Assembly (NCBI GenBank): GCA_001662425.1
Contig: BDDC01000196.1
Span: forward strand, 25,157-89,156
Direction: 5' to 3'
From: Chlamydomonas sphaeroides
Lineage: Eukaryota > Chlorophyta > Chlorophyceae > Chlamydomonadales > Chlamydomonadaceae
Length of the DNA: 64,000 nt
Position 1 is the stretch's first letter. Each line of letters starts with the position of its first letter. Both the position numbers and the translations under genes were made by a program. The notes under the pieces were generated by a model. That model was not told where the DNA came from and did not search any database. It saw only the letters and a list, made by a program, of their open reading frames with translations. Below are positions 11,517-22,182 of the stretch, piece by piece.

Positions 11517-14500
11517 ATGAACTCGACTGGCCGCCCGCGACAGGGCGGCCAGCGCGACATGCCGACGTTGAGAGTGCAGGTCCTGTTACTGGCGAGCGTA
11601 GTGGCGCTGATTGGAACTTGCGGTAGGCAATGGCCGGGTTCTTCGCATGTGCGGACCACAACGCTCCCAGCCCAACCTTTCTTGCCTTTCCATCGGCTAT
11701 CATCCTGATCATCTTGTAACCCTCGATGTGGCCTGCAGGCGGGCAGTCGCCGACGCGTTTCTCCTTCTCCCTGCCTCCACGTCCGCGGCCACCCCCACCA
11801 TCCCCCGTTGCCCCCTTCCAATCGGTGCGTCGCGGCACGTGCCTCGCCATCGTCCTCATCCATTCCCCGCCGTACATGTGGTCGAACAGTACCCCGGCAA
11901 CCCAAGCTGCCGCCTAATCCCCCGCGCCTGCCGCTGACAGGTGCCCCTATCGCGGCTGGACCTCACCGCTCGCGTCTCCATCTGTGCGCTGCCCGACGGC
12001 GGCGACTGCGTGAACCAGCTGTCCTGGGTGATTGACCTGCCTCCCGAGTATCCTCTCAGCAACCGGCAACGCGGCAGCGGCTTGCGATGCATCGCCACGC
12101 CGGGCGCCGCAGGCGCGGGCGTAGCGTGCCACTGGTCCAGCCTCGAGGCGTACCTGGAGTCGGGCGGGCCCGACATCTACGAGTACCGGCCCCTGGGGCT
12201 GGCCATTCAAACCCCGGACATCTCGCAGGCGTTCCAGGTGAGGTCCAGGATGCAGGGGCTCGCGTCGACCTGCTCGCTGCAGGCCGCCAAGCAGCGGGCT
12301 GCACGTGAGGCACAAGGTTGCGTGTCTCACAGGCGAGGGCTACCTGCCTGCTGTGACTACCGAGTAGGACACGCAACCGGGCCGCCTCGACGGCGCACCC
12401 AGCCGACTTGGCGCAGCTTTGGATGGTGGCCGGTTGGAGGGCGAGCTGCGACGGAGGACTGCCTCGCGTGCTTGAGGCAGGCCCATCCCCGCGACCCTGG
12501 CTGGAAAGCATCCCTGCCGCCTGCTGCCTCTGCCCCTTTCGCATCACTCGCAGCTCGGCCACACGCCCGCTGGCGGTGGCGTGCTGCGTCAGCTCGAGTC
12601 GTTGGTGATCGCCTGCACGGATGCCGTGCCAGTGTACGCGCCGTACATCCTGCCGCCGCTGATCATGGCCATCTCGGCCTCCGGCGTCGACCCCGGCTTC
12701 AACGACTCAGCCAGCACAGAAGCGGCGCTGGCGCTGCTGGCGGCGACGACTCCCTCGCCGCCGCCACCCCCATCGCCGTCGCCAGGCGCGCCGCCGGCTC
12801 CGCCCGGCGGCCTGCCGCCGCCGTCGCCGCCGTCCCCGCCAGCGCCGCCGCTACACAACACTAGCGCCGTCGGCGGGCTCGGCACGATATCGACAGCGCC
12901 GGCGGCGGCCGCCGCCGCCGCCGCCGCACTGGGCAACAGCAGCAGCCTGTCCCACCGCATCCTGCTCAACGCCTCGGACCCCGCCACCTACTTCTCCCGC
13001 CTCTACACGATGCCCCAGGGCGGCCCGCCACGCCTGAGGCGGCTGTCCATAACGCGCTGCGGCCTGACAGGCCAGCTGCCGCCCGCCAACGCCTGGCTGC
13101 AGCTGCCGGAGCTGCAGGTGCTGGACCTCAGGTGGGTCTCGGACGCCCCTCCCCCCACACATGTGCACACCGCACTCAGCCACTCTACCCGGGGAGTGCT
13201 GTGCTGCGTTTTGGGTTTCTGTTTCTATTTAACACTTGAACACAGCGCTCAGCGTTATGCTGCATGTATTGCTGTGCCTGTGCGTCCATGCGTGCTGATT
13301 GACGTGGTGCGCACCCAGCTGCCTTGCCGAGCCTCTGCCCCATGCCGTGACCTACCCCACACGCCCGCCGGCCCCATGCCCCTGCCGCCGCGCAGCTACA
13401 ACATGCTATCGGGCGGCCTGCCATCCACCTTCGGCCCCGCGCCGCCGCTGGCCCACGCTAATCTGGTGAGAGCTCTTGAGGGTTGGGGGCATGCTGCTCC
13501 TGCCGCGTCGCAGAACCACAGCGTGGGGAGCCTTGACAGGGCATGTTCGTCCCTGAGCCCGTGTTTCCCCTGCCCGGCCCCGCTGGCGCCAGTCGCACAA
13601 CCGACTGACGGGGCCGCTGACCGGATCCCTGGCGCGCTACGGCGGCTGCGGCCGGGTCCTGGATTTGTCGCACAACGACTTGCGCGGATCCGTGCCGGAC
13701 GACCTGATCCGCGGATCCTGCTCGATCCACGGCAAGGACGGATCGGGGCTTTCGCCGCGCCGGGTCGGCACCGCCGCCAGCTGGGCCTGGGGCGTCGGCA
13801 TTGCCGGCGCCGCCTTGACGGGCCCGTCGCCGCCGCCGCCGTCACCGGCGCCGCCGATGCCGCGGATCGCGAACGTGTCGCAGAGCATCGCCGACTTCGC
13901 CGCCGAGCTGGCGGCGGCTGCGGTGGCGGCGGCGATGGCGGCGCTGTCCGGATCTACTGCCTTCTGGCTGTCGTATCCGGACGAATACGGCGTCGGTCAC
14001 GACGGCTGCCCGCTCGACGGTGTGGCGTGGACCGAGGCCGCCGCCGGCCATGTCTACGCCGGGACCGGCGGCGCCAATGGCGCGCCCTTCCCGTACGGCG
14101 TACTGCTGTACGGCAACGCCCGCCTGGCCAAGCCGTCGGGTGGCTACGCGGTGGCTCCCGCCGGAGGCGGTCTCCACTTCGCTGTCCGGGAAAACGCGGT
14201 GAGTTGCTTCAGCGGCTCGGCCCAACGGCTGGACGGCTGTGCGTGCGAGGTAGAGGCCCGAGCCATGCTTACATCCGCGGGGGGGGGCAGCGCCTGTGCC
14301 CCGTGCGATGCGTCCCTTGACCTGCAAGCGAGCGCATCGCAGGTTGACGCGTGGGATGCAGATCCCGAGCCCTCATCCCAAACCGCCGCCGCCCCGCGCA
14401 GTGCACCTGGTTCACGCCGCTGCCTGAGCTGCTCTGGCTGTGGGGCGCCTTTGGCGTCGCCGCCGCCATCGTACTCGTAACGGCGGCGGTGCGCGGCGTG

Positions 14501-17500
14501 GTGTCGATGCGGACCATCCAGGGCAAGGTGGCGCCTGAGGGCCCGGCGGCGCCGTCAGCGGCTGGGAGGTCCGTCGCCGGCAGCGCCGCCAGCGAGGGGA
14601 CGGCGGCGACGCCGCGCACGCCGGCGACTGCGCTCGGCGCCCAGCCCAGCCCCCGCAGCGGCGCTGCCAGCACCGCCGCGCCTTCGCGGGCCGCGACTGT
14701 TGCGCTGGCGGCGCCGCCGCGAGCTGCGACGGACCTGCCGGGCGCGGCGCCCGGCGGTGGTAGCGATGGTGGATCCGCGGTCGACGGCGGCGGCGGTGGC
14801 ACTGCCGCCGACGGCAGGACGGTTTCTGGCAGCGGCGGCGGCATGGCCCCAATCATCATCATTGCCCACACCCGGGCGTACGCACGGGACGCCGTACAGG
14901 CGCTCGGCGTGTACGGCGGCCGGGCCGCGCACGTGTGCCGTTCGGCGGGCACGTGGCTCCTGACGCGCGTGCCGTGGAGCTCGATGGCGCGCGCCGCCGT
15001 GGCGGCGGCGCTGCACCTTGCCGCCGGCGGCATGACGTACGTGCTGTCGCTCCGTAGCCGCACGTCGTACTGCTCCTTCCTGCATGCGGACTGCCTGCCG
15101 TACGTGTACATCGCGCCGCCGGTCTTCTCCGTGGTTGCCATCGGCATCACACTGTTCCTCATGCGCGCTACACAGCAACTAGCGGGCAGCATGGCGACGG
15201 GGCTGGTGAAGGGTCAGGCCGCCAAGGCGGCGGCGCAGCGGCCCGGCGGCGGTGCCGCCGAGCCCGGGTTCCTGGCGGCGCGGCTTGCGGGCAACCGTGT
15301 CACGCCGTTCGCCGACGACAACAGCAGCATCACGGCAGAGGCGGCGGCGCTGGTGGATTTGGATGGTGAGCCCATGACGCCCAGAAAAGAGAAATCCAAG
15401 TCCAAGGCCGGGGCCGGCGGCGGCGACAGCGGCGGCAGCGGCGGCAGCGGCGGCAGCGGCGGCAGCGGCAGCAGCGGCGGCGGCGGCGGCGGCGACGACG
15501 GCAGCCCCGGCTTCGAGCGCTCCAGCTGCAGCGCCGTCGCCGAGGCTTCTAGGCTGCCGCCGCCGCCGCAGCCGTCGCGGCTGCCATCGCGCGCGACGTC
15601 GCAGCGGCGCCACGCCGCCGCTGACGCGCCGCTCCCGGACGACGCGCCCAGTATGCCTGGGCTGCTGCCGCCGTCGCCGCGGGCGCTTGCAGCCATGGGT
15701 GCGAGCAGCCCACACGCGGCGGCGCCGACGTCACCGCCGGGGTACAGCCGGTCGCTGGCGGGGGCTTCCTTCATGGCCGTGCCAGCCCGGTCCACGACAC
15801 ACGGTAGCCTCGCCGGGAGTCCCAAGACCACGGGGTCGGGTATGGCGCCGGCGGCACCGCTGGCGTCGAGGTCGCCGTCGCCGATGCCAGCGACGGAGAA
15901 CATGGCGAGGGTGCCGCCGGCGGCGGCGGCGGCGCCGAGGTGGTCGAACGGGGCCGGCGGCGGCGCAGCCAGGCGGAACGTCAGCCCGCTGGGCCCGCGG
16001 CCCGTGGCCGAGGGCGTGGAGGCTGGCGGCGAGGAAGGCCTACCACCTGGCGCCGCCGACGGCGTCGCACAGGACCCGTTGGCGACAGCGGCGGCGGCAG
16101 CGACGGAGCTACTGCTGCAGTCTCCGTGGCGCCCTGACGGCGCCGCGCCGCCGGTCCCGCGCCTGGCGCTCTGGCTCCGCGCCTGGCTCGCGCGCGGTGG
16201 CGCCGCCGCCACCGCCGTGCCGAGCGCCGACGGCGCTGCCGCGGCCCTGTGCGCCGGCACCGCCGACGCCGACAGCGCCGCCGAGGCGGGCCAGCGGCCG
16301 TTGCGTCGCACGTCGGCTCGGCTGTCTGCTGACGGCGAGGGCCGCTGGGCCGAGGCCTACGACGCGCCTCCACAGCCGCCGCGCCAAGTCAGCTACAGCG
16401 AGGGCGGCCTGGCATGGCCGGCAGCAAGCTGCGGGCCTAGGCCGGGACCGCTCGCGGAGGCCGTAGAGGAGCCTGACGCCGACGGCGGCGCCGCCACCGC
16501 CGCGCCGACCCGCTCATCACCCGGCGCCGCCGACGATCTGCCGCCGTTGGCCCGCCTCAGCTCGCAGCGCGTCAGTCGGGCCGTGTCGATGGGCGGCTCG
16601 GGGCCCATCTCCCGGCAGGCATCGTTTGCGGCGCAGCGCCCGTCGGCGATCTCGTTGCCGAACGCCGACGCTGCGGCATCGCCAATGGGCGCAGTCAACA
16701 CCGTCAGCCGGGCGGCATCGCGTGCTGCCAGCCGCCGCGGCAGCTTTGGCGGCAGCCTTGTCCCCAGCCCGGGCTCCCACGCCGCCGCCAGCCCCGGCGC
16801 CGCCGCCGGCGCGTCGCCCACGGCCGCGCGCGCACAGCGCGCACACAGCCGGTTCGGCACCCTGGAGGGCGGAGAGCTGCGCTCGCCGCGCGTCTCGATC
16901 GCGGCGACGCCGCCGCCGGCCGGCCGCCACGCGTCCATCTCCGGCACCGTTGAGTTCAGCCCGGCGGTGCCGCACGTGTCGACAGGCGGCAACCGCTCCG
17001 CCCACTTCCCGGCGCACCTGGCCCCGGACCGGCGCGTGCTGTCCATGCCGTCGCAGCGCCGAGGCTCCCTCGTCGCCGCCGCCGCCTCCGAGCTCGCGGG
17101 CGCGCTGCCCGCCGCGTCGCCGGCGGCCGCCCGCACCGTCGCCGCCGGCTCGCGCTCCTTCGCGGCGCCCTCCACCGTCAGCCGCGCGCTCTTCGCCGAC
17201 GGCGACGGCGACGCGGACGGCCTCCGCCGCGCCACCACCGGCGGCGTGGCGCTGTCGCATTCCATGTCCACTCGCTCCCTGGGCGGCGCCCGCCAGCCAT
17301 CCATGGCGGCGCGTGCCGCGCTAACCGCCGCATCGCAGCGCTCGCTTGCCGCTGGCGCCCCCGCCGCCGCCGCCGTGTCGCCGACGCCGCGGCCGTCACT
17401 ACCGGGGACCAGCGCCGCCACCGCCGCTGGGCAGCAGGCGGCGGCGGCGGCGGCGGTGGCCCCTTCGACGGCGGCGGCGGCGGCCCCGTCGACGGCGGCG

Positions 17501-18295
17501 CGTCGGCTTCAGCCAGCGGCGCTCGGGGTGGTACAAGAGTACCTCCGGGTGTATGCCCTCGGCCAGCGTGAGAGCGGCTGGCTGGCGCGCAGCGGCCGCG
17601 TCGCCGTCAGCGCCGCTCGCGTGGTGCTGTGGGCCGCCGTCGGCACGCCGCTGCTGGCCCTGCTGGCGCCGCTGGCGTCCGCCGCCATCGCGGCCCACGC
17701 CGTCGGCACTTGGCTGGCCGCCGCCGGCGGCGCCATCGCGTCACGTTGGCGCCGCCGCCGGGCCGCCGCCGCCGAGCCGCCGCCGCCGCCAATGCAGGCG
17801 CCCCGCGGCGCGCCTGCGGCCAGCGCCGCCGGCGGGGGTGCGCCCACCCCAGCACCAGCGCCCGACAGTAGCAGCAGCAGCAGCCGCGTCGGCCGGGCCA
17901 TGGCATCACTGCGTCTGACCGCCGAGCTGTTCCTCGGCATCCACATGCACGTGGCGGGCTGGGCGCTCGCCATCCCGCTCGCCTGTCTGACGGGCACGCT
18001 GTACGGCATGGGGTACGAATGGGGCCTGCAGGCGGTGCCGCTGCCATGGGTGTTCCTGGCCGCCAACGGCGCGGCGCTGGCAGGCGCGCTGTTCCTGCTC
18101 GCGGAGCTGGGCTTCGACATGCCATCCTGGGAGCACTGCGTGTGCGAGTACCCCTACCGCGCGGCGCTGCTGGCTGCGGCGGCGGCGCGCGGCGCCGTGG
18201 GCGGCGGCGGCGACGCCAAGGGCGGCGAGGCGTCGTTGTCGGACAGCGACGGCAGCGATCGTACGGGGTCCCGAGACGGCTCTGGCTCCGGCTGA
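11517..18295 (+). CDS. Large LRR / Pro-rich multi-pass membrane protein
   Basis: Seven exons phase cleanly: 11517-11622, 11739-11824, 11941-12237, 12554-13131, 13396-13465, 13593-14198 and 14402-18295, giving about 1,878 residues. Residues about 15-36 look like a signal peptide (LRVQVLLLASVVALIGTCG); an in-frame ATG at 11559 would start directly at it. There follow a Cys-containing ectodomain, a hydroxyproline-glycoprotein-like tract (TPSPPPPPSPSPGAPPAPP, about 230-260) and plant-type LRRs (LQVLDL...GGLP, VLDLSHNDLRGSVPDDL, about 333-430). Hydrophobic helices lie near 590-612, 783-800, 815-835, 1655-1693, 1759-1785 and 1796-1820. Between the third and fourth is a disordered loop of roughly 800 residues, rich in Ala, Ser, Pro and RxxS-like sites. 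No kinase or other catalytic domain was seen. A sensor, adhesion or cell-wall role is only inference. All in-frame junctions argue for one gene, but RNA evidence would be needed to rule out two. Confidence 0.75.
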
Positions 18296-19508
18296 GGGGG
18301 TTGCGGTCACCGGGTGGGATTCGTGGCTGTGCGGGGGGCGTCGAGCGCCGGCCTGTGCACTTGCACGGGCGCACAACAGCATCGTGGGCGTCTGTGCGCT
18401 CTCAACCGCAGGTGTGTGGATATGTCGTTGTGGAGTTTGCGCAAAGCTGCACCGCCATTCATTGCCGCGCCGAAGGCATCACGTGGGTTCGGGGCATGCG
18501 GAGCATTGTGGAGGGCCGCGGCAGCGTCGGTAGCTGAGCACGCTGCATGCGCGGGGGCTGGGAGCCGGGGCTACAAGCTTTGGGAGCGATTCGTGCGGTG
18601 TGTGGGGCTTTCCTCCCTGGTGCGGTCTTTGGGGCTTCCTGAGCAGGCCCTCAGTACGGTAGGCGTGCCAGAGTTATGCACGGTACATGTGTGCCCTGTG
18701 CGAGGACTGGCCGCGGCCGCAGGGACCGGCGCCGGCGCCTCACGATGACTTGTGTTGGGTGCGGTCGCAGAGACATGTGCCACGCAGCTTAACGTTCGGT
18801 ACTTGAATTGCGCGTGCTAGATGAGGCGCTGAGGGGCGTCTGCGGTAGGAGGTGTAGGCGCCCAGCGATGGTTAGACCGCAGGGTTACCGTATGGCGCTG
18901 CGAAGACGCGCGCTGGCTGGGGCGGTGGCCGCGTGCCGGTGCCGGAAGGGCACAGCGGCGGCCCATGTGGAGCGGGAGCGAAGGCAGGCACGCTGTGGAG
19001 AACGGCGGGCGGCTGCAGGCCTCCTGGTTGCAACGGACAATGCGCAACACACAACTTGGGTCGCCTCACTCGCACGTTGACACGTGCAACACCGCGAGCC
19101 CCAGCGCAGCGCATGAAGCGAACCTCGAAACCCGCCGCCCAGCCGGCACGGTCGGCGGCGTTGTCGTGCGACCGACGCTTCCTGCGGCCAGCTACAGTGA
19201 CCAGCCAGCCGCCCGCCACGTCAGCGAGGCAGCTCCGGCACGGCCCCAGTCAGCCCAGCCCAGCCGTGTTCCTCGGCCATGCACGTCGAGGCGTGGCTCT
19301 GTGCGGCCGACACACATCACATGCGCACAGTTGCCCGCCCGCAGCCATGCTCAGGCCCCAAACTGGCAGCAGCCACGTACGGCACTCTACGGCAGCAGCC
19401 ACGTACGCGCTACACGCCGCGTCATGCGCCACCGCGGGCGGCAACCGCTTGTCGCAGGACGTAGGGAACTGACACACTATCCGCGCCTGCACGGGGCCGC
19501 CGCCAGGG
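18296..19508. other. Convergent 3' flanks of LRR gene and ASH2-like gene
   Basis: I see no supported coding frame, RNA gene or repeat. It is probably 3' UTR from both sides. No TGTAA was found on either strand. Confidence 0.5.
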
Positions 19509-21744
19509 CTAGCCCTCGCGGCCCATGCCAGGCGCAGCTGCCGCCGCCGCCATGTCCTCCTCGCCGCCAGCCGCCACCAGCGCCCCGCTCTCCTGCAGCA
19601 TCGGCACCGCCGACGGAGCCTCCGCCTCCGCCACAGCGCCGGTCGCCGCCGCCGCCAGCTCGCACACGGGCCTCGGCGCCGGGCAGCCCTCGGGATGCAG
19701 CGGCGGGTACTTGAAGTCGGGTCCGAAGTTGATGCTGACGGTGGCGCCGTCGGTCTGCGCGGCAGAGCGGGGGGGGGGGGGGGTCAAACAGCAAANNNNN
19801 NNNNNNNNNNNNNNNNNNNNNNNNNNNNNNNNNNNNNNNNNNNNNNNNNNNNNNNNNNNNNNNNNNNNNNNNNNNNNNNNNNNNNNNNNNNNNNNNNNNN
19901 NNNNNNNNNNNNNNNNNNNNNNNNNNNNNNNNNNNNNNNNNNNNNNNNNNNNNNNNNNNNNNNNNNNNNNNNNNNNNNNNNNNNNNNNNNNNNNNNNNNN
20001 NNNNNNNNNNNNNNNNNNNNNNNNNNNNNNNNNNNNNNNNNNNNNNNNNNNNNNNNNNNNNNNNNNNNNNNNNNNNNNNNNNNNNNNNNNNNNNNNNNNN
20101 NNNNNNNNNNNNNNNNNNNNNNNNNNNNNNNNNNNNNNNNNNNNNNNNNGGCGTCAACTGGGAGAAGGCGGCAACCAATGCATCGCTGCATGCCAGCCCC
20201 CGTGCCGCTGCCCCAGGATTCGTTGCGACCGCCTGTTTCGGCACCGGGCCCGGATCACTAGCACATTAGCAGCGCGTACTTCTGAAGGCGCGCTCCACAT
20301 CCCTACCACTTCCTCACCCATGCCCGGCTTCCCCAATCCCCTGCCTGCGCCGCACCGCCCGCCGTGCCCACCTGCTCCGGCAGCGTGTACAGCGACACGG
20401 CAGGGTAGTAGGTCCCCTCCGCAAAGTCCCTGAACGCCACGCCCTGGCTCGCGCCGTTGAGCGAAAAGGCCAGCACGCTGCCGGGCAGCGCCTGCGGCTG
20501 CGGCTCGGGGTCCTCCACACGCATCCAGCGGCCCTTGTAGCGCGCGTACTCATTGGCCTGGGGGGCGGGGCCAGGCAGCACGGTGCGAGGCCGGCCGGCA
20601 GGTTGGGGCGCGCGGTGCGAGGCAGCCAGGGCGCACTGGCGACGGCGTACCATCGCGCGAGCTATCCAGAGCAACGCTGGCGTGCTGCAACTGCAGCGGG
20701 CCCCGGGGCACCTGCGAGGCTCCGGCAAAGAGCCCTGCAGCCGGGGCCCCTGCCCGCCCGCAACGCACCTGCGGCTCCAGGGTGCGGCCGCCCGGCGGCA
20801 GGTAGATGTACATGCCCACCACGTCGCCCTCGGCGTAGGGGGCGCCGTACGGCTCGCGGCGGCCGTTGTGCACCTGCGGTCCGTGGCGGGGCCAGCGGCG
20901 TGTAAGCCAGCGGCGTGTCAGCCAGCGGAGGCGCTGCAGCGCGCAGCGCGGGCGGATGTGACGAGGCACATGCACCAGCGATGCGTGATTGGGACTGTCC
21001 GCTGTCGTACTGAGGTCCCAGCCTACCCACCTTGGAGCCGTCGACGTCGCGGTACGCAAAGCCGAAGGTGTCGTAGCCCACCGGCGCCTGTAGCTCGGCC
21101 TTGCGGCAGCACCAGCCCAGCCGCGCGTGGCCCGTGCGGCCCAGCCGCGTCAGCGTCACCTCGCAGTACAGCGCGCCCTCGTGCGACCCGTGGGACGCGC
21201 GCGCGGTGCGGAAGCCCTTGGCGCCTGTGACCGACAGCTTGTCGTCCGACAGCACCAGTTGCGCAGCCTTGTGGGCCTTGCTCAGCAGCACGCGCGAGGG
21301 GTCGTCCTGCTCTCCGCGGACCGCGCCCTCGTAGCGCAGGCGGACGAGGTTCATGGGGTTCTTGACCTGGTACGGGGGAGGTTGAGAGAGAGGCAAGGGG
21401 ATGAGTTGTGGCGGTTGGGGATAGGGTGGGACGGGGATGGGATGCTGGGGTGTGTTCCGGTGGGGTGCCGTCCACGGCCCCGCATGCATTAGGCCAACGT
21501 GCTCTGACGCCCCCCTTCAGTAACGGCGCCTCCTCACATGCTGTGGCACGCAAGGTGCAGTTGGTATGTAGGTGGAAATGAGGTAGCAGGGACGCCTCAC
21601 CTCGACCTCCTCTGCGTGGGCGATGGAGCGGCCGAGGCCGTGCCGGCGCCGGCTGGCCTTGGCATCCGCCTGCGACTGCTTCTTTGACCTCCCTCCTTGG
21701 CCAACGCTAGGGTCACCGCCGCGTGCGCCTTTGGCGTCAGCCAT
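19509..21744 (-). CDS. ASH2: ASH2-like SPRY protein, SET1/COMPASS H3K4 methylation complex
   Basis: ASH2L/Bre2 proteins join RbBP5 to activate SET1/MLL histone H3K4 methyltransferases in the nucleus. Exons 21744-21601, 21366-21031, 20873-20769, 20557-20372 and 19754-19509 are all phase 0 and give 338 residues. SPRY landmarks appear in order: RVLLSKAHKAAQLVLSDDKL, VTGAKGFRTARASHG, ARLGWC, LQAPVGYDTFGFAYRD, GDVVGMYIYLPPGG, FSLNGASQGVAFRDFAEGTYYPAVSLY and TVSINFGPDFKYPP. The basic head (about 1-48) has no PHD or winged-helix domain. The Ala/Glu-rich tail lacks a recognisable DPY30-binding helix. The 354-base N gap lies inside the last intron, so an exon hidden there cannot be excluded. The ATG at 21744 follows the TOM6 stop by 56 nt on the same strand. 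Confidence 0.9.
19796..20149. other. Assembly gap (N), flanked by a poly-G run
   Basis: There are 354 N, inside the last intron of the ASH2-like gene. A homopolymer of about 15 G sits just left of it (about 19769-19783), which probably caused the break. Confidence 0.95.
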
Positions 21745-21800
21745 GATCCTGGCTCCCGCCGAAAGGCACACACGCTGCGAGGCTGCGTCCGCTGGCACGC

Positions 21801-21938
21801 CTACGAGGAGGCCATCTGGTAGAGGTGGAAGATGTAGGGAAGGGCCCGCACACTAGCGACCAGCGTGCCGAAGAGCACCAGGCTCTGCTGCAGCTCGCGC
21901 TGCGCCTTCTTGCGATCAGGGCGGCGGGGGGCAAACAT
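21801..21938 (-). CDS. TOM6: TOM6, small subunit of mitochondrial outer-membrane translocase
   Basis: TOM6 stabilises the TOM import pore in the mitochondrial outer membrane. This is a 45-residue single-exon gene beginning MFAPRRPDRKKAQRELQQS and continuing LVLFGTLVASVRALPYIFHLY. It matches the plant TOM6 pattern: MF start, (K/R)PD, a charged helix with the spacing of KAEALKQL, then LFG...(I/V)RA-PY in the single membrane anchor. The stop at 21801-21803 is 56 nt before the ASH2-like ATG, with no poly(A) pentamer between them. The gene diverges from the PRP39-like gene, with 244 bp between starts. The assignment rests on a short protein, but nearly every conserved plant position is present. 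Confidence 0.82.
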   Translation of the reverse strand: MFAPRRPDRKKAQRELQQSLVLFGTLVASVRALPYIFHLYQMASS

Positions 21939-22182
21939 GATGAGCTTGCCGTGTAAGGAGTAGTGTGCAACGGTAGGCCGGCAACACACGCTGCGTGGGA
22001 GCGACAAGCTGCCCAGAAGGGAATTTGCCCATGCCGGCAAAACAAGTGGCTGGCTCAGCGGCAGAGTTTGGTCAAACCAACATAGAACGAAGGAATACAT
22101 ATTCCCTGCAAGCAGCACACGAGGACTCAGTCACCACGGCCGGGGCGTTCTAGAGCTAGGGCACATCTCGCCGAGCCCAGCC

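Noticed and set aside
21796..21798. Upstream start for the ASH2-like protein directly after the TOM6 stop
   Set aside because: The codon is GTG, not ATG; the first in-frame ATG is at 21744.
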